The position numbers and the translations under genes are program-made. Below are positions 24,036 through 36,510 of a stretch of 64,000 nucleotides of DNA, piece after piece. A model generated the notes under the pieces. It made no database searches. It saw only the letters and a list, made by a program, of their open reading frames with translations, and was not told the origin of the DNA. Position 1 is the stretch's first letter. Every line of letters starts with the position of its first letter. Origin of the DNA: Delphinus delphis (lineage: Eukaryota > Chordata > Mammalia > Artiodactyla > Delphinidae); assembly GCF_949987515.2 (NCBI RefSeq), contig NC_082694.2, positions 73,406,080 through 73,470,079 on the forward strand. Direction: 5' to 3'.

Positions 24036-24224
24036 TAAGTGGTTTGCTTGTGCTGAATTGTAGACTCTTAGCTTTAGCTGTTGTGTAATACACACCTGGT
24101 CCTGATTTCCTTGAGTGGTCACTTCTTTCTTTGGGTCTCAACTTTCCCTGCTAAAACTGATAACAAAATTGTGATCACTACTATATACTTGATGCACTTT
24201 ATTATATCTTCCGGTGTCTTTTTC

Positions 24225-24380
24225 CCCACCAGTTTTTGGGCTCCCCAAAGGCAGGACAAATCTACTTCTTATTCAAAATTACATCCTTCCTTAGGGCATT
24301 AAAAACTGTACTTAGAATATAGCCCATGCTAAACAGATGTTTTTGAATGAAAGAAAGAATGAATGAATAAATGAATTGTT
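24225..24380 (+). mobile_element. L2 LINE 3' end
   Basis: 'gggctccccaaaggcaggac' followed by 'ttagaatatagcccatgc' and a terminal 'gaatgaatgaataaatgaa' repeat is the standard 3' end of L2. Confidence 0.75.
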
Positions 24381-24493
24381 CTTATTATTTTCTGTGATGG
24401 TGGGAGGTTCCTGGGGGTTATCTGTAATCTGTGTGTTTCTCTGGCATGTTAGACAACCAGAGCACTATCTCATATCACTTTTCGTAAATTGCC

Positions 24494-24706
24494 TCAGGCC
24501 ACTGGTCTCAATAAGGGGCTATTTTGCCATCCAGAGGACATTTGGCAATGTCTGAAGACATTTTTGGTTGTCACAATTAGGGGAGTCTTACTGGCATCTC
24601 ATGGATACAAGTCAGGGATAATACTTAACATCCTACAATGTACGAGGCAGCTTCCAACAACAAATAATTATCCAGCCCCAAATGTCAGTATGCTGAGCTT
24701 GAGAGA
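24494..24706 (+). mobile_element. hAT-Charlie non-autonomous element
   Basis: Landmarks: 'aggacatttggcaatgtctg', 'agacatttttggttgtcaca', 'cttactggcatctcatgg', 'acatcctacaatgtacgag' and 'aataattatccagccccaaa', ending in an eroded 'ttgagagatcctg'. This is a familiar ~200-bp hAT MER family in mammals. I do not name the subfamily. Confidence 0.8.
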
Positions 24707-25079
24707 TCCTGGTAGGTACATTATATAGCACATAATTTTTGTGATACTTAACCACATCTCCTTAATACACCTTTGATTTCAGGTTTATGTCAGTGTGCCA
24801 CCTTAAGCCCATATGATATTTATGTGTGTGTTTTTTTTTAACCTCAAGAATTTATTCCCAAAGGCTTAGGCACTTAGTTAGCCTGAAGTCATGTATGCTG
24901 GGCAGCCCAGGAGTGGCAGGAAGTCAGTGGTCTTGGAGGACAACCTTAACCAATGTGGAATAGGATTTAGTGGATAAATGGCTGAGCATACAAGTATTTT
25001 AAGAGACTTTTTTTTTCACCTACATTCTACAGGGTTATTCAGACTTCTCTCTGTAGGACTGAGACCCTGTGGTCTTAAG

Positions 25080-25215
25080 TAATAACTTCCTTGGATTTTT
25101 CTCCTTCCCTCTCTTGCTCTCCTTGCTCTATCACTCCTATTCTCAAATAAACTACCTGTACGCAAGTACCTGTCTTAGCTCTGTTTTGGGATGAACCCAA
25201 ACTTAGGCAATGGAT
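25080..25215 (+). mobile_element. Possible ERV LTR 3' end
   Basis: 'caaataaactacctgtacgc' followed by 'acctgtcttagctctg' and 'gggatgaacccaaactta' resembles the polyadenylation-signal end of an old ERVL-type LTR. The 5' part cannot be delimited, and no viral coding sequence is near. Confidence 0.4.
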
Positions 25216-27060
25216 CTTCCTTTAAAAAAAGTAACAACACCCAGAAGTGATGAAATAAGGGTATGAAAGTTGGGCTGTTCCAAATCCACTGTTGGACACA
25301 TTGGAAATATAATAGTGAAATTAGTCAAAACGAAACAGATTCCCATGAGTCACTTTCATTGATCTCAGTCATTTATATGACTAAGGCATGAGCTATGAAG
25401 GTTTGTGCACCCTGTGTACTGAGGCAGAGCTGGAAATTCCTACTGTAGAAGTAATATCTACTGTTCTTACTCACTCATCTTACTGTTTTTGGTCTGAGTA
25501 GAATATGTGATAAGGGGGTTAAGAAAAAGAACTAGCTATTGTAATAACTGGGAAAGAGGAGGTGAGAAAATCAGTATTCATTTACCGCATTCCCTCCTGT
25601 TCAGATGTCATAGATGTTCTTTAAATCACTGCACAAATTTATAGAGTCTGTCATTCAATTGAAAGCATTAGTGAAACCCTATTGAAGGCATAATACTATG
25701 AAAAATGATGTAGAGAAATGAGGAAGACATATAAGTTCTCTAGATCGAGACAGGATCCACACTTGAAGTCCCATACTATACATTTATATGTAATTTTTCT
25801 GAGGGTAGATAAGAGTTGCCTTAGCAGGTGGAGTTAGCTGGGGACCTTGCAATATCTGGATCCTGACTTCCAAAAGCTTTCAGGGTTCAACACAATCAGT
25901 CATATGAGTGCCTACATGCAATATTATTCTGCCTAGATTTCTTCATGCATTATATATAGGTTAAAAGAGGTTGCCATAAATAGTAGGTTCATAGAAAGGA
26001 CAGATTGAACGTTTGAACTCTTTGCAAAAGAAAAAAAAAGTGAGAGAGAGAAAGACCATTTTTCACTTCCTTCCTGGACTCCTCGTCACCCTTCTAATGC
26101 AGGCAACTGCAGAAGCAACATTAGTTCAACATTAAAATTCGATCAGCCTTTTTCTTGATTCCAGTCTGACAGGCCTCCTGCATGGCAGAGAAGCCACAAG
26201 GTTGAATGAATGGGTTTCTAAACAAATTGGGTCAGATGCTGCTTTTGCTTGACTTACTTAAGATTGATTGGTAATTAAGTGGTTTAAAATTGGTTCTTTC
26301 CTAGAGGAGCAAACTTGGAGCAGGGCTTCTCAGGTTTTTTGAGACCTGCAGAGAATTAGAAAAATAATAGTAAAGAGAAATAGATGTTTTTGAAGTGTTT
26401 TGGTGTCAAAAGAAGAATGGGATGTGGTCTCCTCTTTTGAGTATTCCTCAAGCATGGGGAAGATACATTTAATGATGGAAAATCACTCCATGGTCAGAAT
26501 TGCAGGGGGTAACAAGTGCTCTCTCTTCTAGAGAACACAGAATAAATTAATGTACACCCACCTTCCTCTTCAAATCAAAGTCAGTGATTTATGGACTGAC
26601 CAGCAAATGTGGAACTGAATTGACCCTCTCTGGTGGCCTAGATAGTGTTTGGTAAGTGAGTGCAGAGGCAGAAGTAGGGGGAAATGGAATCTGGGAAGAA
26701 GCATAAGTGACAGCCCAGGGTAGGTAGGTCAGCTCAGGGTGAGACTAAATAGATTGGGAGAAGAAATCCCAACACCACTTATTCAGAACCCAGTAGAGTA
26801 CAACTAAGCATTACTAAAAATCACAGTTAAATCAAAGTCACCTATCCTGTACTCCTGTGGAAATGTATGCATATCTTACATTAAATATAATGGAAATTAT
26901 AAACTTTATGAAATATGTATTTATTTGCTTATCTCAACCCCTAAAATATGCACCCTGATATTTCTTTTATATCTTTCCTAGGTGACAGGTCTTATTTATT
27001 TTTATTTATCTGGAATCTGATGGAAATTTGTATAGAACTTAATGCAGGCTTGAATACTTC
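25216..27060. other. Gene-free DNA
   Basis: About 1.8 kb with no gene. A short purine-rich patch (26,028-26,055) is the only simple sequence. I do not recognise any transposon here. Confidence 0.5.
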
Positions 27061-27077
27061 AAAAATATATAGAGCTA

Positions 27078-27278
27078 GGGCTTCCCTGGTGGCGCAGTGG
27101 TTGAGAGTCCGCCTGCCGATGCAGGGGACACGGGTTCGTGCCCCGGTCCGGGAAGATCCCACATGCCGCCGAGCGGCTGGGCCCGTGAGCCATGGCCGCT
27201 GAGCCTGCACGTCCGGAGCCTGTGCTCCGCAACGGGAGAGGCCACAACAGTGAGAGGCCCGCGTACTGCAAAAAAAAT
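27078..27278 (+). mobile_element. CHR-type tRNA-derived SINE
   Basis: Near-consensus copy: the A-box-like 'tggcgcagtgg' and B-box-like 'ggttcgtgccc' are both intact. Target-site duplication of 17 bp with two mismatches, at 27,061-27,077 and 27,273-27,289 (core 'tatagagc'). It has lost few CpGs, so it is a young insertion. Confidence 0.96.
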
Positions 27279-27429
27279 GTATAGAGCCAGACAAAAGACA
27301 CAGCGGAAACTTTGTGGTTATTGTTGGGGGGGTCAAGGGCATAGAGAATTTTATCTATTTTCATGCTTTGAGTTTCCTGGAAGCATCAAAAGTCTTTCTA
27401 ATGCATATATTAATTTAATGAAAGTTTCT

Positions 27430-27965
27430 GGGGAATAAATAGTTGTCAGACACTGAAGGAAATAAGACAATCGATCAGACAGAAATACTATCTTTAAAAC
27501 ATTTATACATCCTACAGGTAATAAGATGATAATGACTCTGTAAGGTAAAGGGTTACAGGGTATAAAAGTACAAATTATTATATTAGTTGGATTGATTGTG
27601 TAGAGACTTTTAAATGGAACAGACATCAGGGAAAGCCTGGAAAATAGACAAAATTAGGGCTGGAATTGGAGGACCATTAGGATTTGAATCTGTGTAAGTT
27701 AGATGTACTCTGTGAAGAATTTTTTTAAAACACACACGTGTGGAGAAGGATAGGGACAGGTACACAGAACATTAGATGGCTTGGCTGCAATGTACAGTCT
27801 GGGAAGGAAAATAAGTGTAAGTTGGGACAGATCATCTAAGGTCAGATAGTCAAGGGTCTGAAGTGGCAGTCTGAGGTCTGGAGCTTTGTTCAGTAATCAG
27901 TGGGAACCTACCGAAGATTAGTGAGCAGAGTTACGCCCAAGGCAGGTACATCTGGTAATGGTATT
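27430..27965 (-). mobile_element. Probable L2 LINE relic
   Basis: Weak reverse-complement L2 order, with 'ttgttcagtaatcagtggg' and 'gtgagcagagttacgcccaa' equivalent to L2 segments. Strongly diverged, so low confidence. Confidence 0.4.
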
Positions 27966-28029
27966 CAGGGTGGATTCAACTATGGGGATTGGAGTTAGGG
28001 AGTCTGAATTAGTATCAGAAGTATGCCAG

Positions 28030-28138
28030 GGGAGAATCCTTTCACAATGTATATGTTTATCATATCATTGTGTTACACACTTCAGATATTTTACAATTTT
28101 ATTTTTCAGTTATATCTCAATAAAGCTTAAAAAAAAGT
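28030..28138 (+). mobile_element. Possible L1 3'-end fragment
   Basis: 'cattgtgttacacacttcag', 'atattttacaattttattttt' and 'tatctcaataaagctta' followed by an A run match the 3' terminus of mid-age mammalian L1. The adjoining 28,135-28,180 holds an imperfect duplication of a 'aaaagtgtgcta' phrase. Confidence 0.45.
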
Positions 28139-28397
28139 GTGCTAAAAGTGCACTTTAGCTAAAAGTGTGCTAAAAATTGCTGGCTCAGTAGTGGAGGAGA
28201 AAGACAAGAGAGGGATTGGTTTCAGACATGTTGAATTCACGTACCATACCAGGTACTTCAATGACCTGCTCTCCAGAGCTTTTGATTACCCATTGTTATG
28301 CCAAAGATACTATATGTAATAATACCTTTTTTTCAATGTGAGTTCTTTATTTCACTAAGCTTTATGCTAACCTTAAAAATGATTTTCATTTTCTAAG

Positions 28398-28556
28398 CAA
28401 GTATTTTTCAACCTGGGCTATACATTTAAATCTCCTGAGGAGTTCTTAAAACTAGGGAAACCTGGAGCACCTCGCCAGACTCATTTGGGATGGGGCCCAG
28501 GAATCTGTTTGTAATGTTCCAGAGCCGATTTAGATGTGTAACCTAGGCAAAGATGA
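28398..28556 (+). mobile_element. MER5A-type hAT DNA transposon
   Basis: The sequence runs 'tttttcaacctgggctatac', 'aaatctcctgaggagttctt' and 'gggcccaggaatctg', as in MER5A. The 3' terminal repeat is degraded. Confidence 0.75.
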
Positions 28557-29419
28557 TAAATAGTGCTGATTTTGTACAGTTATGCTCCCACATGGGAAGC
28601 AGTCCTGTATTATATGCTGCCTGTGACTTCAGGAAGGGACAGTAATTAGTGCAATCACAGATGCTTACACTGAGTGATTCATAGAACATCTTAAAATTTT
28701 ATGAAACCCTTACAGTTTGTAATTATGCATTTCAACAGTTTTTGGGGTTTTTTTTACTTCTTTCCTTACTTTACTAGTTGGTGACCTAGGATTATTCTTG
28801 AAAATTCATTTTTGAATGCTTATTTTTAAAAAGTTCATTATCATTTAATTGGTTGAAGTTAGAAATTGCTTCATAGTGAAGCAGTGAAACCGCTTTTTTG
28901 GCCTCCAGTGTGTATATTGAACTGTATGCTAAGAAAGGGAATAGAGATTGCCCTGCATAAGACCGTCATATTATGAGAATCAAAATCTCAGTCAATTGTG
29001 TATGAAAATATTAAACTTTAAATACAATTTCTAAAAAACTGTATTGTGAAGAAAAAATTTCAACAAAGAATCCATAATCATTTTCATATTTATGTGAGTA
29101 TAAATATATGTAAATATTTCATATGTAGGCTATTTTATTTTGTCTTCCAGTTCCTGTTCGTGTATGTATATTTTTGCATAGTTGTAATATAGATATTCAT
29201 TAAAATTTCCTGCTTTCTCATGAGTTACTTTAGTTACCATTATATCATTATGTTTTTTCAATATCTTAATACTGACTTTACAACAGCATTTTAATGAGTG
29301 CATAATACTTCATCAAATGGATACACTATAATTAAGAGATCATTCCCCATCCAGTAGACACTTGGGTTGTGAGTATTCTTATGATAAACAGTGCTGTTGT
29401 AAACAGGTCATCTCTTCTC
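28557..29419. other. Gene-free DNA; possible old L1 at 29,060-29,400
   Basis: No gene. The last part, with 'tgggttgtgagtattcttat' and 'gataaacagtgctgttgtaa', resembles the minus-strand 3' region of an old L1, but similarity is marginal. Confidence 0.4.
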
Positions 29420-29750
29420 TCTTTCAATTAACAAATATTCATTAAACAATTATTTATGGAATTTCCTGTTGGGGAAAGATTCAGATGTGAATAAACCACT
29501 ACTTGGCTTCATAGAGCTCATAATCTCATAGGAAATCACATGACCCATGCCATAATAGATAAACATACAAATATGGATACACAATGGAGGGAAATATAAC
29601 TATGATATATGGATCAAATACAGTTGACATGAAGAAACAGCATTTGCATTGCGTCCTGAAAGGTACAGAGAAATTTAGCAGGAAGACAAGGTGGGTAGCA
29701 ACCCATTCTGAAGAAATTAAGGTTTTTACAGAGGTTCAAAGCTTATAGAA
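29420..29750 (-). mobile_element. Probable L2 LINE relic
   Basis: 'aacaaatattcattaaacaa', 'ttcatagagctcataatct' and 'cattgcgtcctgaaaggtac' follow reverse-complement L2 order. Diverged. Confidence 0.5.
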
Positions 29751-30044
29751 AGACACAGAGATAAAACTGGAAGGAGCAGTTTGTTTGGTGTGATAGTTTA
29801 AAACATCTAAGTAAGAATAGTGGAAAATGCATTTGCAAAGAGAGCAAAAACTTAATTTCTGTATTTTTTTTCCTTTGTAATAAAATGAGAGATATTGTTT
29901 TGAGGTCAGAAACAAAGAGGATTTTCATAGTTCATATGTATTGCCAAGAACTTTGCAAAAGGTGTGCATAAGCACACCAGCTTCACCAGCACATGACTGG
30001 TGTTACAAATATAATTAGCACCTTAGGTGTATTTGGTTAACTTC

Positions 30045-31030
30045 ATTTGGTTAACTCTTTATTGTGAAATATATCATACATACTGAAAAGTATATAATAT
30101 GCATAGTATGCATGTATCCAATACTAAGCTTAATAAATAAATAGATTTCCAATGGAATAGAAGTCCTCCCACATTAACTCATGCTCTTTACCCACCCCTT
30201 CACAGGAATAACCACTTCCTTAAGTGCTGTACTATTCTTTATACTTACGCTGAGTTCTAACATACATGTATATAACCTTAAAAAATATTTGGTGAAATTT
30301 TTGCCCGTTTTGAACTTTACATACATAGAATCATATGTTGTATACTCCTTTTGACCAGCTACTTTTGCTCAACATTTCATTCTTGAGATCCATGTTGTGA
30401 CTACTTGCCAAAGTTCATTTATTTTCACTGCTTTATAATGCTGTACTGAATAAGCAGAATATATACCACAATTTATCTTTCATCTATCTATCATCTATCT
30501 ATCTTCTCCACTGTTGATCAAATTTTTCATCATTATTACTGTTTTGAACACTTTGTACATGACTCCTTGTGGCCAGTCTCTCTAGGATATGCACCTAAGT
30601 ATAAAAAGGCCAGGTGTAGATATGTGCATCTTCAGCGTTACTAAGTGATGTCAAACTCTTTTCCGAAGTAACTGTGAGTTTACATTCACACCAGCAAGTA
30701 TGAAAGTTGCATTGTTCCATTGTGCTACATCCTTGGCATCACATTTTAATTTTAGTCATTCTAGTACCTATGGAATACTGCTTTATTGTTATTTCATTTT
30801 GGATTTTCTTATTTTTTAAAGGTATTGAACAACTTCAATGTTTTTGAACCATTTATGTTTCTTATTCTAGTTGCTACTGCCCAGTCATGATCTTGCATTT
30901 TTTTTTTTCCTTTGGGAATTTTGTAGTAATACATTTTACAAATTATTAGTTTGTTACATGTTTCAAATGCCTTCTCCCTGTTTGTTCGTCATCTTTTTTT
31001 TTTTCTTTAAAGTGTTTCTGATGAGCATTA
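30045..31030 (-). mobile_element. Old L1M LINE 3' region
   Basis: Reverse-complement L1 landmarks: 'actttacatacatagaatca', 'aacatttcattcttgagatc', 'ttttcactgctttataatg', 'aactcttttccgaagtaact' and 'tttacattcacaccagcaag'. Covers the 3' UTR and ORF2 C-terminus of an old L1M; no frame is preserved. Confidence 0.75.
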
Positions 31031-31959
31031 AAAAGAGTTTTGTGCGATTATCTTATTCAAGAGAGAAGAGCATGCTTGATAATTGAGACAACACTAAGAA
31101 AGCAAAACAGATTTCTATGGAAAGAGAAGAAGCAGGCTATGATCACTTTGTTTGAACCCTGAGCCAAGGGCATGCCTAAATGTTATCGCTGGAATATCCA
31201 GATTCTAATAGCTTTCATTTTTTGTTAGAGCCCATTCAGGTTAGGGTTTCTTTCAGTTGCAAATTATAGTCCTGTAATGGACAGTGATGTCATGCTATTG
31301 TCTAGGATTTTGTTGACACTACTTCATGTCCCCAAGTTGGAATTACTATGCAGTTGTTAAATAAAAACCCAACTAACTTTCATTTGTCTCATTTCAGAAT
31401 CTGGAGATTTTTCTCTGCACAATCCCTCAGGAGTCTTTATTATTTTTCCAAGTATGTTTCTTACTTGCCTTGAATATAGGCAAGTCTCTAATGTAGGTCT
31501 TTGTGAGCAAGAACAAACTTCTCCCTTCAGGATACTGGGAGAAAAAAAAAAAAAAAAAAGAATGCATTTCACATTTCCACACTGAAGGACATTTTCCTCA
31601 AGATGAATTGGTAACCTTCAAATATATTGGATGACTGACTTTCCAGGCCTAATTTGGAAAAGAATTACTTTGAGACCTATGAAAAAGACATCATCTACCA
31701 AAAGACCCCTCTAGTGGGCCAGTCTCTCCCCTTGGACCCTGGATCTCAATCCTCCTTACCTTGTCAGGGACTTTGTTCCTTCATTTATTCCTTCTTTTCT
31801 GTCTCAGCGCTCTCTGCTCTATTGCTTTTTTATTTCTATAAACAAAGAAACATTCTTTAGTATCTCTCATTAATTAAAAAAAAAAGTCCCTTTTCTCCTC
31901 ATGTTCCTCCCATTTCTCTGCTCCCCTTTAGAGCAACACTCTAAACAAGTAAAACAGTT
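31031..31959. other. Gene-free DNA
   Basis: No gene recognised. An A run lies at 31,541-31,559 and a shorter one near 31,876. Confidence 0.5.
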
Positions 31960-33245
31960 TCCTATACACAGTGTTTCCACTTCTTCCCTCGCCAGTCTTG
32001 TCACCAGGGCAGTTTCATCCTTATCACTCCAGTGAAAGTGTTCTTGTCAACAGACACGTTTTTGTCTTACCCAACCACTTCATATTCTCTTTTCTGAAGG
32101 ATGTTCCTCTCTTGGCCTGTTGGACACCATACGCTCTCCCTGGCTTTCATCTATTTTCATTATCTTCTTGATTTACTTCTCTTTTTCTACTATTTGCCTA
32201 AATCAGGAACTTCCCCACAGAACAATATGGACTCCTTACTTATCTCCACCTTTACCCCTAAGGTGGTCCATTCATTACCATAGTTTTGATCAGTATCTGC
32301 ATGATAGTAACTGCAAAATTCATATCTCTAACTGAGATTTCTCCATTAGACTAAAGGGACATATTTCAAACTTGTCTACTGTATATCTACATTTGGATGC
32401 TTCAAGACCATTTCAAATTTAACATGAGGAAAATTCTTTCTTTGAAAATTTTCCAGAAAACATTTTCACCCTTATTCTTCCTCATCTCTTTTAAGGGCAC
32501 GATTATTACTCAAGAATGATTTGATTATTATTCAATAACTTGGTCAGATCAGAAATCTGAAATACATTCTTGATTCTACTCTTTATCTCACCCACAAAAT
32601 CAAAGTTACTGACAACTCATTAGTGTTTTTACAAAATATGCCTTGAACCCACCCTTGCTCTTGATAATTACTTGTATAATCATATTTTCAGAAACAATCC
32701 TATTTCATCAAGATGGTTCCTATAGCTCCGTAATTGGTCTTTCCCATTTACTCCACTATGATCCATTTTCTTCATAACAACCAGACTGATATTTTTTTCC
32801 AACATAAGTAAAATTATGTCATTTCCCAGTTTTAAAACTATTAGTGACTTTCTGCTCATTTAAGGAGAAAACCCAAACTCCTTTTCTTGGCCTGCTTGGC
32901 CCTGCCTGACCTTTCCCTAGTCTCTCTCCATCCTTATCTCATGACAGTCTCCCTCTCCTGGCCGTGTCCTTTCTGACTTCAGAGACTTTGCATTTTCTAG
33001 GTGTTTTCCCTGGACTGTGGTGCCATTACCCCATACCTCCAGATTCCTTCATTGCTGGCTCCTTCTCATCCTTTAGTTTCATCTAAACCCACAACTACCT
33101 TATCTCAAGTAGTTCACCCCAACATGTGATTTTTCTATCACCTTAATTTCTCATGTTAATGATAGCACTTGCCAAAAGTTTGGAATTATTGATATGTTTG
33201 TGTAGTACATTGTAGATACACAATAAATTTTTGTTGAATGAATTA
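31960..33245 (+). mobile_element. L2 LINE, ORF2 to 3' end
   Basis: About 1.3 kb in forward L2 order: 'tcttacccaaccacttcat'-like coding remnants, 'acatttggatgcttcaag', 'aacccaaactccttttcttg', 'gcctgcttggccctgcctg', 'cagagactttgcattttct', 'tgctggctccttctcatcc' and the terminal 'caataaatttttgttgaatg'. One of the longer L2 remnants here; reading frames are destroyed. Confidence 0.7.
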
Positions 33246-34420
33246 ATGGCAGGGACTGAAAAAAAACGATGTGTATATGGTAGTTATCAGTCTGGGATTA
33301 ATTTTTCTTTCAAAGCCGTGACTTCTTTTCACTGTGCTTTTTATTCAGTGTACAAATCATAACCTGAGGGATGCTCCACAGTGTTCCCCTCTATTTTTTA
33401 GGTGGTTGTACTAGTTTGCCAATAAGGTGAAAGTTTGGATGAACTAACCTACACAATTAAAATACTAACAAAAATGTTTAAATGAAAAAATCACATTGCT
33501 CAAGAAGTAAATAAGCAAGAAAAGTAAACAAAAAACAAAAAGTTCATTTGACAGTAATTTTACACCTATTATGAACCTGACAAATCTTGTTTGGCTCTCT
33601 GGAAACAAGCTGGTATTAATGTGATCCCAGTATTTACGCGCCAAGGGCAATGGGTTGGTACTTTTCAGTCAAGAGACTGACTAATAACTACAGAGACTAA
33701 GGCCTATCTTTCTAAACTTTCCTTATTCCTTCAGATTTTTCCCTCAGAAAATTTTGCTAATATATTTCAGAGTTTGATTAATCTGAATGCAGTTTTCTCG
33801 ACATCTGGCACTTATTTAAGCTTTTTGCATTTGTACATAGTTTTTTTCTCTTTAATTTACTCCAGTTCCTCAAACAAGAAAGTAAACTTCAAAATTATAA
33901 AGCATGATGATCTGATAAGAGAAAATGAAAGTGTTTACGAACTCTTGAGGTTATTCTGTGTCTACATCTGGAGTAAGTGTGGAAATGTATATGGTTGTAA
34001 GCTAATTTAAATAATGTTGGAAAGTAGTGAAGAATGTTTCATGAATCACGAAACCTGGATTAGCATTTTATTCATCACAGTGTTTCTCACCTTAATAAAG
34101 GGCTGAATGGGCCAAGAACAAGCCATGGTGCTAGTCACATCTTTATGAGTAAACACAAATTTGGAGACATGCCATACAGAAATACAGAAATCATGGGATC
34201 TCATACAGAAATCATGGGATCTCATTACAAAGAAACAAACTAAGGACATTGTTAGCGATGTGCTGCATTGATGTAAAACAAGTAAAATACTCATGGGGGC
34301 AATTTAGGCACATACAATAGCTGAAGAAAAAAAAAAGTTGATATTCCAAGTTCATGACCAAGTTCATGAAGTTCCAAGTTCATGACCAAAGTTATTTAGT
34401 CTAATTCTTAATCTTATCAT
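33246..34420. other. Gene-free DNA with small tandem duplications
   Basis: No gene. A 21-bp phrase ('acagaaatcatgggatctca' plus t) is repeated twice at about 34,182-34,223, and a shorter duplication built on 'ccaagttcatga' lies at 34,347-34,388. Confidence 0.55.
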
Positions 34421-34423
34421 TAT

Positions 34424-34437
34424 TATTATTATTATTT
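34424..34437. repeat. (ATT)n tract
   Basis: Short ATT repeat. It is the probable A-tail derivative (read on the minus strand) of the adjacent SINE. Confidence 0.8.
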
Positions 34438-34552
34438 TGGCCATACCACGTGACATGCGGAATCTTAGTTCCCTCACCAGAGATCGAACCCATGCCCCCT
34501 GCAGTGGAAGCACGGAGTCTTAACCGCTGGACGGCCAAGGAAGTCCCCTAGT
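34438..34552 (-). mobile_element. Older CHR-family SINE, short form
   Basis: Plus-strand order 'ttggccataccacgtgacat', 'cagagatcgaacccatgcc', 'tcttaaccgctggac' and 'ggccaaggaagtcccc' is the reverse complement of the ancestral cetartiodactyl CHR SINE. It is shorter and more diverged than the eight young copies. Confidence 0.85.
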
Positions 34553-34774
34553 CTGGTTCTTTAAACCCACCACTAGATATTGAGCTGCTTAAGGACTATA
34601 CCTTTTCATATTCACATCATAGATTATGACAAAGTTTTTTTGGCACATAATAGTCATCTTTGGAATTAACCAGAGAAATATGATTTGTCCAACCTTCATT
34701 TTTTTGTTAAATAATGAAATGTTATTATCACTACTTTTAGCTTACATGACAGTAGCTATCATTTGTGCTGTTTA

Positions 34775-35494
34775 CAGATGGTCCCCAGCTTACAGTGGTT
34801 CCACTTATGATATTTTAAATTTATTTATTTATTTATTTTTGCGGTACGCGGGCCTCCCACTGTTGCGGCCTCTCCCGTTGCGGAGCACAGGCTCCGGACG
34901 CGCAGGCTCAGCAGCCGTGGCTCACGGGCCCAGCCGCTCCGCGGCATGTGGGATCTTCCCGGACCGGGGCACGAACCCATGTCCCCTGCATCGGTAGGCA
35001 GACTCTCAACCACTGCGCCACAAGGGAAGACCCACTTATGATTTTTTTACTTTACAATGGTGCAAAAGCAATATGCATTCAGTAGAAACCGACTTTGAAT
35101 TTTGGTCTTTTCAGGGCTGATGAAATGTGGTACAATAGTCTCTGGTGAGGCTGGGCAGTGAGCCACAGCTCCCAGTCTGCCACGTGATCACAAGGGTAAA
35201 CAACTGATACACTTACAACCATTCGGTACCCAGACAACCATTCTGTTTTTCACTTGCAGTAAAATATTGAATAAATTACATGAGATATTCAACACTTCAT
35301 TAAAATACATTTTGTGTTAGATGATTTTACACAAGTGTAGGCTAATGTAAGTGTTCTGAGCAGGTTTAAGGTAGGCTAGGTTAAGCTGTAATGTTTGGTA
35401 TGTTTGGTGTAATAAATGCATTTTTAACTTATGGTATTTTCAGCTGTAATGAGCTTGTTGGGATATAACCCCATTGTAAATCTAAAAAGATCTG
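34775..35494 (+). mobile_element. Tigger-type (TcMar) MITE, interrupted by a SINE
   Basis: It begins 'cagatggtccccagctta' after a TA and ends 'tctaaaaagatctg' before a TA, the expected TA target duplication of mariner/pogo elements. Internal phrases such as 'gcattcagtagaaaccga', 'tacacttacaaccattcgg' and 'gtgttctgagcaggttta' match a common mammalian Tigger MITE. Without the SINE insert and duplication it is about 490 bp and non-coding. Confidence 0.85.
34812..35031 (-). mobile_element. CHR-type SINE inside a Tigger element
   Basis: Minus-strand SINE whose tail has become an (ATTT)n run at 34,820-34,840. An 11-bp duplication 'ccacttatgat' flanks it (34,801-34,811 and 35,032-35,042), made from Tigger sequence. 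The 5' end carries a small change ('ggggtcttccc' in place of 'gggcttccc'). Confidence 0.96.
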
Positions 35495-36510
35495 TATTTG
35501 GTTTTAGATTGTGTCCTTTGGGAAGAAGCTACCTGAAATTCTATAAAGAACTGAGCATATATTTGATAGACACCTTTCTTGCCCTAAATGTACTTTTATT
35601 TATATTGCAAATATGCTAGTCTTCACTACTGTTTGTTTTTTAGGAATTGACAGAATGATAAAAATACAGTATTAGCAAAGTTAAACACAATTCTGTTTTA
35701 ATAAATGTTATTGTAACTTTCAGACAGAGGAAAATGGCATATCTCAAGAAATTTCTGATGACAGATCTTCAAGCAGATTTTAAACTTCCAAGTAATCAGT
35801 AAAATTTAGGAGTGCCTTTCACTCTTCTTATTAACTTTAAAGATTATGTTGGAGGTCAGGGTAAGAAGACTGAACAAAATTATTCCCAAATTTTGATATA
35901 CTCCCTTTGAGTGTACATTTATTTTTATTAGATAGGAAGAAAAAATAACAGTCACGATGAAGCCGTTTTTAACTGAAACTTAGATGTATCTCAAGAAGTA
36001 AAAAAACAAGGTGATTGTTAGGGGTGCTAAGAAGGCAAATACTTGTTGAAAAGTTAGCAGCCATTTAAAGGCTGCATCTGGCCCACATATGGTATTTTAT
36101 GTTATTTTGTTTTTACTTTTTAAGGGGACAATATTTTCTCTGTCCACGCTTAGAAGGAAGGAAGGAAGATTAGAAGACTTCTAAACTTAAGAAGGGGGTC
36201 AGGGGATATTTGTTATTTAGATCAGGGAGATGCGATCAGATTTAAATTATTGAGTAATAGATAACAGCTGAAATTTACTGTGTGTGTGGGGGGGGTAATT
36301 GCAAATTATAGCCAGGTGTTTCTACTTTAAAAGTTATTCTAGATTTTATCTTAAATGTGATAATGCAAATAATGGTAGGGATTTATTATTATTACTATTA
36401 TCATAATAGAAATATTAGTGTGGATTAATTTAATTAACTATGCATGCTATTCAGTGAATGGCATGTAGGTATTTCTGCTCATTAGAAACCAAACTGCCCC
36501 AGTCTGCCAC
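35495..36510. other. Gene-free DNA
   Basis: No gene or confidently named repeat. A GT/G-rich patch ('tgtgtgtggggggg') is at 36,280-36,294. Confidence 0.5.

Noticed and set aside
27078..27150. tRNA-like A and B boxes
   Set aside because: They belong to the tRNA-derived head of the SINE, not to a functional tRNA gene; the cloverleaf is not maintained.
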